Shown here: in pieces, positions 55,701-63,065 of the stretch
How positions within the stretch are numbered: the first letter of the stretch is position 1
How the letters are laid out: each line of letters begins with the position of its first letter
Translations under genes and position numbers: made by a program
The notes under the pieces: generated by a model
Seen by the model: the letters and a program-made list of their open reading frames with translations, nothing else
Database searches by the model: none
Told to the model about the DNA's origin: nothing
Source of the DNA: Pseudomonas mendocina
GTDB lineage: Bacteria; Pseudomonadota; Gammaproteobacteria; Pseudomonadales; Pseudomonadaceae
Reading direction: 5' to 3'
Assembly: GCA_037482215.1 (NCBI GenBank)
Contig: CP148074.1
Location: 3,782,001-3,846,000, forward strand
Length of the DNA stretch: 64,000 nucleotides

Positions 55701-58700
55701 CCAAGCTAGACTCATTATTGATATCAACAATCGGTTTATCGGGAGCAATCAGATCAGCATGCCCCGTAGGTGCTTGAGCACTTACGTTGCCACTGACATC
55801 GCTCGCGGTCACATGCCCCTCATCCCCATGTTTCAGTGGGTTGGGTTTAAATACCCAGTGTCCTGACTTATCGGTGTGAGTAGTCACCGTGCTGCCATCA
55901 GGTTTGGTCAAGGTAATAGTGCTATCGGGCTCAGCTGAGCCGGTCAGTCCTGAGAGGTTATTGCTACTTACTCGCGGAGCATCCGGAGCGATCAGGTCAG
56001 CCTTACCCGTCTCGGTCGGCTCACTGATATTGCCGCTTGGGTCGGTGATAGCGACGCTGCCCTTCTCGCCGTCTTCCAGCGGGTTAGGTTGGATCGACCA
56101 ATTTCCTTCGCCATCAACGATGGTGGTAACGGTGCTGCCGTCTGGACGCTCGACTACAACGATACCGCCCGCTTCACCGGTGCCATCCAAACCATTGCCG
56201 TTGTTGTTTTCCACAACTGGCGGTGCTGGCGGGGTGACGTCAGCTTCGCCGGTTTCGGTCGGTTCACTGATGTTGCCACTTGGATCGGTGATTGTGACCG
56301 TGCCCTTCTCGCCGTCTTCCAGCGGGTTAGGTTGGATCGACCAGTTTCCCTCGCCATCAACGATGGTGGTAACGGTGCTGCCGTCCGGGCGCTCAACCAC
56401 GATGATGCCACCGGCCTCACCAGTGCCATCCAAACCATTGCCGTTGTTGTTTTCCACAACCGGTGGCGCTGGCGGGGTGACGTCAGCTTCGCCAGTTTCG
56501 GTCGGCTCACTGATGTTGCCGCTTGGGTCGGTAATGGTGACCGAACCCTTCTCGCCACTTTCCAGCGGGTTAGGTTGGATCGACCAGTTTCCTTCGCCAT
56601 CAACGGTGGTGGTAACGGTGCTGCCGTCTGGACGCTCGACTACAACGATACCGCCCGCTTCACCGGTGCCATCCAGGCCATTGCCGTTATTGTTCTCAAT
56701 GACAGGTTTTTCAGGCGCGACCAGATCGGCCTTGCCAGTTGTAGTTTCACCACTGGTGTTGCCACTCGGGTCAGTTGCAGTGACCTTGCCTTCTTCACCG
56801 TCTGCCAGCGGATTAGGCTGCATAGCCCACTTGCCATTGGCATCGCTCACAGTGGTCAAGGTGCTGCCATCTGGCCTGGTCAGAGTAATGGTGCTGCCCG
56901 CCTCACCTGTACCGGTCAAGCCGCCAAGGTTATTACTCTCAACAATCGGAGCATCCGGAGCAATTACATCAGCCCCTCCAGTATTAACTGGCTTACTGGT
57001 GTTACCTGCTTGGTCAGTTACGGTGATGTTGGCACTCTCGCCGTCTTGTAACGGGTTCGGTTGAATCGACCACTGACCATTTTCATCTACAGTAGTGGTG
57101 AGAGTACTGCCATCAGGCAGTTTGACCACGATGCCGCCACCGACCTCAGCACTGCCGCTGAGACCAGCTTCGTTATTAATCTCAATTACAGGAACGTCTG
57201 GTGCGATCAGATCAGCAGCACCAGTCTGACTTTCAGTACTGACGTTACCTGCGGCGTCGGTTGAGGTGACAACACCTGCTTCACCATCAACCAATGGGTT
57301 TGGCTGCATTACCCACTTGCCGTTGGCATCAGTCACAGTGGTCAATGTGCCGCCATCGGGCTTAGTCAGAGTAATGGTGCTACCCGCCTCGCCTGTACCT
57401 GTCAGGCCTCCCAGGTTGTTGCCCGTAACAATCGGTCCATCAGGTGCAGTGATATCCGCTATGCCGGTGTCAGCCGGTGCGCTGGTATTACCCGCAGGAT
57501 CAGTGACAGTTACAGTGGCATATTCACCATCAGTCAGAGGGTTAGGCTGTACAAACCACAGCCCATCTTCGCCGACGCTGGTTGTCAGCGTAGTGCCATC
57601 AGATAGTTTAACTACGATGGTGCCGCCCGCCTCCGCGCTTCCTATCAAACCTGCGCCATTGTTAGTGTTAATAACAGGGGCGCTCGGCGCGATCAGGTCG
57701 GCTGGACCTGTCAGCGATTCATCGCTGATATTCCCGCTCGGGTCCGTCGCAGTCACCTTGCCTTCTTCACCGTCAGCCAGCGGATTCGGCTGCATCGCCC
57801 ATTTGCCATTGGTATCGCTCACCGCGGTCAAGGTGGTGCCATCGGGCTTGATCAGCGTAATGGTGCTACCGGGTTCTGCGCTACCGGTCAGGCCGCCCTG
57901 GTTATTGCTCTCAACCACAGGGCTATCCGGCGCGGTGATATCAGCAACGCCACTCACCACAGGTTCGCTGATGTTGCCTGCGGGGTCGGTCACCGTAACG
58001 ATGGCCGTCTCACCATTGTCGAGCGGGTTCGGGCGTAGCGCCCACAGACCTTCTGTATCAACAACAGTTGTCAGGGTACTTCCATCAGGGAGAGTAACTA
58101 CAATCGTACCGCCTGCCTCAGCACTGCCTCCCAAGGCCAGATCATTGTTGGTTTCGATAACCGGCGCATCAGGCGCGACCAGATCAGCCGGACCGGTACT
58201 CGTGCTGACACTGGTGTTTTCACTGAAGTCAGTGGCCGTCACCAAGCCCTCTTCGCCATCAGCCAAGGGATTAGGCTTGATGAGCCAATTGCCGTCGGCA
58301 TCGGTGACAGTTGTTACAGTGCTGCCATCTGACTTGGTCAGGGTAATGATGCTTTCAGGCTCAGCTGTACCAGCAAGGCCTCCCGTATTGTTGCTTTCAA
58401 CAACAGGAGCATCCGGAGCCGTAACGTCTGTCCCGCCTGTATTCGCCGGACGACTAATATTGCCCGCTTGGTCGGTGACAGTGACACGAGCACTTTCCCC
58501 CTCACCCAACGGATTAGGCTCAATTGACCACCGCCCGGTCTCATCAACAACAGTACTCAGGCTACTGCCGTCGGGCAGGCGCACAACGATCAATCCACCA
58601 ACCTCAGCGCTGCCACCAAGGAGCAGCTGGTTATTGGCTTCTATAACAGGTGCGTCCGGCGCTACCAGATCTGCACTGCCGGTCAGGGCTGGCAAGCTCT

Positions 58701-61317
58701 GGTTGCCACTGTTATCACGGACGATGACCGTAGCTTCTTCACCATGGTTCAGCGGGTTGGGACTGAACGACCAAGTGCCGCTATCGCTCACGTGGACACT
58801 CAGGCTACTACCATCGCTTCTAAGCAAAATGACGGTGCTTCCTGACTCAGCGGTGCCGGTTAATCCAGCTAGGTTATTGGTGGCGATCTGTGCACCATCA
58901 GGAGCGTTCAAGTCTGCAATTCCACTATCGGTGGAACTACTGATATTGCCCGCAAGGTCCTTAAGGCTGACGCTGCCACGCTCCCCATGATTCAGCGGGT
59001 TGGGTACAAATGCCCATTGCCCCTGCTCATCCACTACAGTAGTCAGCGTGCTGCCATCAGAGAGTTCAAGTAGTACTGTGCTGCCAGGCTCACCAGCCCC
59101 CACTAGCCCTTCACCGTTATTGCTGCTGATGACAGGTGCATCCGGGGCAAGTAGATCAGCAACACCAGTGTCTCCCAGCGGACTTACGTTACGCCCCGGG
59201 TCAGTCAACGTAATGGTTGCATTCTCACCATGGACCAGTGGGTTAGGTTGCAACTCCCAGTTACCAGCCTGGTCGACCGTAGTTGTGACCGTTGATCCAT
59301 CGTTGAGTGTGACGGTAATTGTTCCGCCCGCTTCAGCAATACCCCCCAAACCGGAAGCATTGTTGTACTCAACCTGCGGCGGCTCGGCTGGCGTCATATC
59401 AGCCGCCCCTGTCGGACCATCGCCGCTTTTATTACCGTTGGGGTCAGTGGCGTTAACAGTCCCTTCCTCACAATCCTCGAGAGGGTTGGGCTGAATCATC
59501 CACTTGCCATCAGCATCAACGATTGCTGTAACTGTGCTGCCATCTGGGCGAATCAAAGTAATGATGCAGCCTTGCTCACCGGTACCAATCAACCCATCCA
59601 GGTTGTTGCACTCAACCCTTGGAATATCTGGAGCCAGCAAGTCTGCCAATCCGGTTGAACCTGGCAGACTGACGTTGCCACTGACGTCGGTGGCGGTCAG
59701 AGTACCTTCGCTCTGATCCGCCAGTGGGTTGGGCTGAATCTGCCAACGACCACTCTCATCGGCTTGAACGGTGATCGAGCTGCCATCCTTTTGCAGCAAT
59801 GTCACATTGCTACCCGCTTCTGCCAGCCCCCCCAGCCCATTTGCATTATTGGTCAGCACCAGCGGTGTATCTGGAGCCAGTAGGTCAGCAATACCTGTCG
59901 AGGTCCGCGCACTGGTATTGCCACTGGCATCAGTCGCTGTCACATGACCAGAGCTGCCATCAGTCAAAGGGTTCGGGCTCATGGACCAGTTGCCCTGGCT
60001 GTCAGTATTGGTAGTGACGCTGCTGCCGTCAGCACGCACCAGCGTAACGGTGCTCCCGGCCTCAGCCGTGCCGGCCAGTCCAACCGCGTTGTTGCTCAGC
60101 ACCAAGGGCGCATCTGGCGCACTAAAATCAGCCTCACCCGTCTCACTCGGCTCACTGATGTTGCCGCTTGGATCTGTGATGGTGACAGAGCCTTTCTCGC
60201 CCTCCTCCAGCGGGTTCGGCTTAATAGTCCAGTTACCGTCCTCATCCACGATGGTGGTGACGGTGCTGCCGTCAGGGCGTTCTACCACGACGACTCCGCC
60301 AGGTTCGCCACTGCCGCCTAAGCCACCACCGTTATTGGTGTCAATGACCGGAGGCTCAGGGACACTCAAATCTGCAGTCCCTGTTTCAGCATACGCCCCC
60401 TCGTTACCGGCCTTATCGGTAGCACTAACTCTGCCCTGCTCACCATCAAACAGAGGGTTCGGTTTAAACAGCCAATTACCCTGTTCATCTACCTGGGTTG
60501 TGGCGGTTGATCCATCCGGACGAATCACAGTAACCGTTGCGCCAGCTTCGCTGGAGCCTGCCAGACCATGGCTGTTGTTACTATTTACATGCGGAGCATC
60601 GGGAGCAGTTACGTCAGCCGGCCCGGTTGCAGTTTTGCCGCTCTCATTGGAGGAAGCATCGGTTGCAGAAACATATCCCTCCTCGCCCTCGCCCATCGGG
60701 TTCGGGTTGAAATGCCACAGGCCATTTTTGTCTGCTTGCGTGACCACAGTACTGCCATCCGGGCGGTACAACGTAATTGTCGCATTCGCCTCGGAAGTAC
60801 CGGTCAAACCGTGTTTGTTATTGAACTTAATCACCGGACTATCGGGCGCAACAACATCTTGGACTGGAGCAGAACTATGGCTGGAGCCACCACCGCCACC
60901 GGCCGCAGCGGCGACACCCGCCGCCCCCGCCCCACCTAGCAGCAACAGAGGCGTCACCCCCCAGCCCTCTTCACCGCCCATCAGAGACTCAAGTGAGTCA
61001 ACCTGCACCAACTGGACGCCATCCCACGGTTCATCATATTCGGCCCACCAAAAGCCCCCCTGGGCAGGCGTATCATCAATGACCAAGTCATTTCTCATAC
61101 CGTCCTGAGGCACAAAAAAATCGGTCAGGGTTATCACCTCACCTGATTTCAGCTTTATAACCAGCGAATTACCCTCTCTGCTGATCGAACCTATATCTGC
61201 TGGTGAGGCGGCGATTGTGACAATGCTCGGACTTTGAATCTTCACCGTAGCGCCTAAGTCCGTGGATTTATTCCCGGACGTTTTATCTATCAATGACACT
61301 AATGGCATATTACCCAT
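49786..61317 (-). CDS. Giant type I-secreted adhesin (BapA prefix, Ig-like repeats, FG-GAP, RTX)
   Basis: A protein of 3843 residues (or three fewer if the ATG at 61308 is used). Order: BapA-prefix-like domain (1-125, SLVIKLKSGEVITLTDFFVP); hydrophobic Gly/Ala segment (about 123-145); 29 Ig-like repeats of exactly 81 residues (156-2504); an Ig-like domain (about 2505-2605); three repeats of the SISDDTGV type and one more Ig-like unit (to about 3060); six FG-GAP/VCBS-like calcium motifs such as DLNNDGRVD and DFNGDGWLD; RTX motifs (GSEGNDTFTGGAGWD); and a C-terminal type I signal. It is acidic and cysteine-poor. It lies downstream of its exporter genes. Likely role: cell-surface adhesion and biofilm matrix. 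Confidence 0.93.
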   Translation of the reverse strand: MGNMPLVSLIDKTSGNKSTDLGATVKIQSPSIVTIAASPADIGSISREGNSLVIKLKSGEVITLTDFFVPQDGMRNDLVIDDTPAQGGFWWAEYDEPWDGVQLVQVDSLESLMGGEEGWGVTPLLLLGGAGAAGVAAAAGGGGGSSHSSAPVQDVVAPDSPVIKFNNKHGLTGTSEANATITLYRPDGSTVVTQADKNGLWHFNPNPMGEGEEGYVSATDASSNESGKTATGPADVTAPDAPHVNSNNSHGLAGSSEAGATVTVIRPDGSTATTQVDEQGNWLFKPNPLFDGEQGRVSATDKAGNEGAYAETGTADLSVPEPPVIDTNNGGGLGGSGEPGGVVVVERPDGSTVTTIVDEDGNWTIKPNPLEEGEKGSVTITDPSGNISEPSETGEADFSAPDAPLVLSNNAVGLAGTAEAGSTVTLVRADGSSVTTNTDSQGNWSMSPNPLTDGSSGHVTATDASGNTSARTSTGIADLLAPDTPLVLTNNANGLGGLAEAGSNVTLLQKDGSSITVQADESGRWQIQPNPLADQSEGTLTATDVSGNVSLPGSTGLADLLAPDIPRVECNNLDGLIGTGEQGCIITLIRPDGSTVTAIVDADGKWMIQPNPLEDCEEGTVNATDPNGNKSGDGPTGAADMTPAEPPQVEYNNASGLGGIAEAGGTITVTLNDGSTVTTTVDQAGNWELQPNPLVHGENATITLTDPGRNVSPLGDTGVADLLAPDAPVISSNNGEGLVGAGEPGSTVLLELSDGSTLTTVVDEQGQWAFVPNPLNHGERGSVSLKDLAGNISSSTDSGIADLNAPDGAQIATNNLAGLTGTAESGSTVILLRSDGSSLSVHVSDSGTWSFSPNPLNHGEEATVIVRDNSGNQSLPALTGSADLVAPDAPVIEANNQLLLGGSAEVGGLIVVRLPDGSSLSTVVDETGRWSIEPNPLGEGESARVTVTDQAGNISRPANTGGTDVTAPDAPVVESNNTGGLAGTAEPESIITLTKSDGSTVTTVTDADGNWLIKPNPLADGEEGLVTATDFSENTSVSTSTGPADLVAPDAPVIETNNDLALGGSAEAGGTIVVTLPDGSTLTTVVDTEGLWALRPNPLDNGETAIVTVTDPAGNISEPVVSGVADITAPDSPVVESNNQGGLTGSAEPGSTITLIKPDGTTLTAVSDTNGKWAMQPNPLADGEEGKVTATDPSGNISDESLTGPADLIAPSAPVINTNNGAGLIGSAEAGGTIVVKLSDGTTLTTSVGEDGLWFVQPNPLTDGEYATVTVTDPAGNTSAPADTGIADITAPDGPIVTGNNLGGLTGTGEAGSTITLTKPDGGTLTTVTDANGKWVMQPNPLVDGEAGVVTSTDAAGNVSTESQTGAADLIAPDVPVIEINNEAGLSGSAEVGGGIVVKLPDGSTLTTTVDENGQWSIQPNPLQDGESANITVTDQAGNTSKPVNTGGADVIAPDAPIVESNNLGGLTGTGEAGSTITLTRPDGSTLTTVSDANGKWAMQPNPLADGEEGKVTATDPSGNTSGETTTGKADLVAPEKPVIENNNGNGLDGTGEAGGIVVVERPDGSTVTTTVDGEGNWSIQPNPLESGEKGSVTITDPSGNISEPTETGEADVTPPAPPVVENNNGNGLDGTGEAGGIIVVERPDGSTVTTIVDGEGNWSIQPNPLEDGEKGTVTITDPSGNISEPTETGEADVTPPAPPVVENNNGNGLDGTGEAGGIVVVERPDGSTVTTIVDGEGNWSIQPNPLEDGEKGSVAITDPSGNISEPTETGKADLIAPDAPRVSSNNLSGLTGSAEPDSTITLTKPDGSTVTTHTDKSGHWVFKPNPLKHGDEGHVTASDVSGNVSAQAPTGHADLIAPDKPIVDINNESSLAGSAEAGATVVVKLPGGSSLTTTVDEEGRWSIQPNPLDDGDSATVLVKDPAGNSSQPINTGGSDTVAPDAPVVTSNNAGGLVGTAEPDSLITLTKVDGSTVTTQTDGDGNWAFQPNPLPHGESGKVTAADPSGNVSAQTDTLAADLIAPDSPRIESNNEAGLSGSGEVGGTVIVELPSGSTLTTVVDEEGHWAIQPNPLAEGEQAAVTVADSAGNISNPTITGKADVIAPDAPVVESNNLGGLAGTGEAGSTITLTKPDGSTVTTVTDANGKWAIQPNPLVDGEQGKVTATDPSGNTSGETTTGKADLIAPERPVVENNNANGLDGTGEVGGIVVVERPDGSTVTTVVDGEGNWSIQPNPLVDGEEGKVTVTDPNGNTSGEITTGKADLIAPEKPVVENNNGNGLDGTGEVGGIVVVERPDGSTVTTVVDGEGNWSIQPNPLQDGETGSVTITDPSGNTSEPTETGKADLIKPDAPTVESNNLGGLTGMGEAGSTITLTKPDGSTVTTVTDANGKWSMQPNPLADGEEGKVTAADPSGNTSGETATGKADLIAPDAPHVDSNNLSGLTGIGEAGSTITLTKPDGSSVTTVADASGKWQFQPNPLPEGEKGHLTATDVSGNTGPETVTSVTDLTPPAVPVIDQVIDDQGNRTGAIANGEYTDDDRPEIVGSGVEAGALIRVYDKGVEIGSTYADGNGNWSFTPEAALTFGVHVFRVTATDAAGNPSGFSNEHAIFLQQASELADVAITSISDDTGVAGDFITSDTSLTVSGTLSAELRDGERVQVSNDGGKTWMYATVLGTTWSLADPTQHEGQFTYYARVADMLGNLGHQTEQVVVVDISAPEAMISIDSISDDNGVSSNDFFTNDNTLLVHGSVDRALATGEWIEVSADGSNWVVAVLNGSYWTADLQGLALTDGVHQLQARVVDCAANVGHSISQIVQIDTSGPDASGPDGSKLTTGNSLTRDTTHGLDVPFSDSVNTLNSDQITRDESVTVHGTLSHALQQDQYLQISLDGGRSWNNAWVQSSTQWSYALPAVSSSTVMVYHLRVIDNAGNTAANTLFDVDGYRVVIDLESPDKITAAPEITQALSSNAVHTFGSEKYGRVEAGALVSLVSDVNGNGTYQEGLDTVIGYAKADEEGRWSLSTTLPSGAQNLAFVVWDEAGNRSGMSAVTSIGVSEGDTAATVIEQSWGGTTDAENFGLNAAAVTLNQDGSLAFFQSVRGINSVETANAGRVYTAQNLTDYSSSYLAQPTIANGAGANVIDAGYGRYVNSAVFADTNRDGLADVMAQISSYGGAHTAYWIQNADGTYQPRALYEGVANHMGGAIAYDRYGDGYLDFVLADSEADSITFIRNEQGQLAYEQVTGRAAGNPGGTTPPNLAFLHEVSAVDLNNDGRVDIAGHSNYNGTTLAGNLGTGLAVLYNDGAEFSQYVNYTGVFRNEGYYDLGDVTIAMTWADFNGDGWLDLYLNRGSKNAQNSNENRIYLNDGQGGLLATDQDALWFGDNTEGATSLAMDWNHDGKMDVIEVPRMGDYYSPITGNLDLTLYLNQGNNVWAGTGVVLGTYKKDEITGAAALDYDWDGAIDLVLYRAGADAAVVATDNSAPSLLVKNNNRVADGTSMHVRILDQNGLNVFYSNTVKLYNSKGELVSTQIINPQTSGTSNSMGLVSFYGLDANETYSVQLLRIVNGVTDHVGAVAEQGGYTNATVNQNWGGLTTGKAHDAYVLTAESDTANNDTIGVGGIVGTGYNDTFFGSEGNDTFTGGAGWDQVVAGEQRWSANGGMDIVDYSRSANAINANLHTGVAVGQGEDKLVGIEGLIGTDKADTFTDNAANNLFEGRGGNDVFYLSNGGNDTLMYRLLDSGDGTGGNGHDTVYGFHIGDIATDADADLIDLSDLLDYSGPLSFYKGEDGLKLDHSAKGILDYLNVEVRGNYTVVSIDRDGTGDQSKFVEVVTLADTQTDLLTLLQNNQIMV
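50400..50490 (-). other. RTX nonapeptide segment of the adhesin
   Basis: The encoded GTGYNDTFFGSEGNDTFTGG has GGxGxDx-type calcium-binding repeats. These fold outside the cell after type I export and precede the secretion signal. Confidence 0.8.
50950..51890 (-). repeat. FG-GAP/VCBS-like repeat block of the adhesin
   Basis: Six calcium-loop motifs of the form DxxxDGxxD are encoded in order: DTNRDGLAD, DRYGDGYLD, DLNNDGRVD, DFNGDGWLD, DWNHDGKMD and DYDWDGAID. Such repeats form beta-propeller blades in integrin-alpha and VCBS proteins, so this may be a folded adhesive head. Confidence 0.8.
53806..60852 (-). repeat. 29 tandem 243-bp Ig-like repeats of the adhesin
   Basis: Counting the NN-GL motif gives 29 units. 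The region from residue 156 to 2504 is exactly 29 x 81 residues (7047 bp), so the period is held strictly. Each unit has APDxPxxxxNNxxGL, then E-x-G, DGS, D-x-x-G-x-W, PNPL, TD-x-x-GN-x-S and TG-x-AD. Confidence 0.92.
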
Positions 61318-61331
61318 CCCATTCCATTGAG

Positions 61332-61353
61332 AAGCGCAGACTTATATGCGCTT
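61332..61353 (-). other. Hairpin in the adhesin leader
   Basis: AAGCGCA (61332-61338) and TGCGCTT (61347-61353) are complementary with an 8-nt loop, 15 bp before the adhesin start codon. It could affect translation start. Confidence 0.45.
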
Positions 61354-61556
61354 GCATATCAAACAAAATACAAACAAAACCCACAAACATAATGTTCATG
61401 GGCAATTTGCATGAAAATAAATAGACCTGAAACTCTAGTCCCAAGTAATAAGATAATACCCAAACAGCGAAATCCCCCTAGGACGAATCCTAAATAAGAA
61501 GACTGCTAATCAGATTATTTAAATTGCATGGAGAATATTCTTAATACACCCACACC

Positions 61557-61591
61557 TGCACTTATCCATAAAATATTTATGGATAAGTGCA
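61557..61591. repeat. Perfect 16-bp inverted repeat upstream of the adhesin
   Basis: Left arm TGCACTTATCCATAAA (61557-61572), spacer ATA, right arm TTTATGGATAAGTGCA (61576-61591). All 16 positions pair. There is no T run, so it is unlike an intrinsic terminator; an operator or cruciform is possible. Confidence 0.85.
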
Positions 61592-61820
61592 TATCAAAAT
61601 GACAGCACAGAGCTCTGATATAACAACAATAAAAGGAATACTCAGCACTACTGCTACTACGTAACGCTCGGAGTATGCAGAAGCCCATTCAGGCGCGCAT
61701 ATCCAGTCGTAAATTCATAGGGTATGGACGAGACGCTGGGAAATTACAGCCACTAACTAGTGGCCAATGCGAAAAGTTTGAACGATAAATAGCTTTCTCA
61801 TCGTCAAAAGCTGAGTAACT

Positions 61821-63065
61821 CTACCGTTCCCTCAACGCCTCTTTAGCCCGATTAAGAGGTTTTATCAAATATTCCCAAATGGTCTTGTTACCAGTACTGA
61901 CATCGACAGTCGTAATCATTCCAGGAAATATTGGAAATCTTTCATTTTTTCGATTTAGCAATGCATCGGCATCAGTACGGACGAAAACCCGGTAGTAGTA
62001 GACATCACGTTTGACGTCATCTTGAATGGTATCAGGCGAGATCATTGTTACCCTGCCAGTAAGAGCACCATATATGGAGTAGTCATACGCAGTCACTTTG
62101 ACAGTTGCTGGCTGCCCTGGATGAATAAAAGCAACATCCCGGGGCGAGATACGCACTTCAACAAGCAATTGATCCTCAATCGGAACAATGGCCATTAACC
62201 GTCCATTTGGAGGAATAACACCGCCTACGGTGGTCACAGTGACATCCTTAACAACACCACGTACTGGTGAGGTTATAGTCATGCGCGAAAGCATATCTGC
62301 GCGTCCCTGCATTACCGATTCCTGTGCCTCAACTTCAGCATTAGCCTTAGCCAGCTCCTCGTGAGCTTTGACGAAGTATTGGCTAAGTGTGTCGTTAGAC
62401 TTCATTTCCAACTCATTGGCCTGCCGCTTAAGGCGCAGCACCTCTACATCACTCGCAGCCCCCTGCCTAACCAAAGCCTCAGTCAGTTGCAGCTCCTTAC
62501 GCACAAGCCTGAGCGCTTCAGCAAGACCTTTGAGACTTTTATCCAGGCTCTCGCGTCGCGAGTTGTAGAGGGCTGTCTCTGAGCGAACCAAGGCAGCATC
62601 CTCACGAATTCGCGCCGGAAATACCAAAGGCTCACCTGTGACCTCAGCACGCAGACGTGCCGCTGTTGCCAAAGCGGAATTAACTCGGGAAGCACTCTCG
62701 TCGACCGTTGATTTAATGCGCGTACGATCAAGCTGTGCCAAGACTTGTCCGCGCTCAACCACGTCTCCCTCCTTCACGTTGAGGGCCGCAATAATGCCTC
62801 CCTCAAGGGACTGAATGATCTGCTCACGGGAAGTCGGAATCACTTTGCCAACGCCTGTTGTAACCTCGTCCAGACGAAACGTGTAAGCCCAAATAAAAAA
62901 CGTCAGCAGCGCAAGGGCAATCAGCCACACAATGATTGACGAACGCGGCATTTGGCCCGTGTCTGCACTCAGCGCAACCCGGGGGCGACTGGCTGCATGG
63001 GATGAAGTTACTGTAACGGCAGTAGAGGCGGTGCTTTCAACCTGAACGGGAGCTGAGTCAGTCAT
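61821..63065 (-). CDS. HlyD-family type I secretion adaptor
   Basis: A 414-residue membrane fusion protein. A cytoplasmic N-terminal stretch (1-42), one membrane helix (about 43-62), a barrel-sandwich domain (IIQSLEGGIIAALNVKEGDV), a long coiled coil (about 130-270) and the C-terminal beta-barrel (SPVRGVVKDVTV, FPIFPGMITTVDV) are present. It connects the ABC exporter to an outer-membrane TolC-like channel, which is not in the window. Its start overlaps the exporter stop by 8 bp (ATGACTGA). It probably exports the adhesin encoded next. Confidence 0.94.
   Translation of the reverse strand: MTDSAPVQVESTASTAVTVTSSHAASRPRVALSADTGQMPRSSIIVWLIALALLTFFIWAYTFRLDEVTTGVGKVIPTSREQIIQSLEGGIIAALNVKEGDVVERGQVLAQLDRTRIKSTVDESASRVNSALATAARLRAEVTGEPLVFPARIREDAALVRSETALYNSRRESLDKSLKGLAEALRLVRKELQLTEALVRQGAASDVEVLRLKRQANELEMKSNDTLSQYFVKAHEELAKANAEVEAQESVMQGRADMLSRMTITSPVRGVVKDVTVTTVGGVIPPNGRLMAIVPIEDQLLVEVRISPRDVAFIHPGQPATVKVTAYDYSIYGALTGRVTMISPDTIQDDVKRDVYYYRVFVRTDADALLNRKNERFPIFPGMITTVDVSTGNKTIWEYLIKPLNRAKEALRER

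Larger units (their letters stand above)
61318..61820. other. 503-bp AT-rich spacer between hlyD-type gene and adhesin
   Basis: The region is clearly AT-richer than the genes around it. It holds the hairpin at 61332-61353, the perfect palindrome at 61557-61591 and a small inverted repeat GCCACTA / TAGTGGC at 61749-61764. It probably contains a separate promoter for the adhesin. I see no coding frame with a ribosome site. No promoter could be placed with confidence. Confidence 0.6.

Noticed and set aside
53915..58990. Very long plus-strand open frames opposite the adhesin repeats (for example 53915-55132, 55889-57064 and 57266-58990)
   Set aside because: They mirror the 243-bp repeat on the other strand. 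The period is a multiple of three, so a stop-free antisense frame in one unit stays open in all. There are no ribosome sites or recognisable domains.
53806..60852. Regular repeats considered as a CRISPR array
   Set aside because: The repeats are 243-bp in-frame coding units without short direct repeats and unique spacers, and no cas genes are present.
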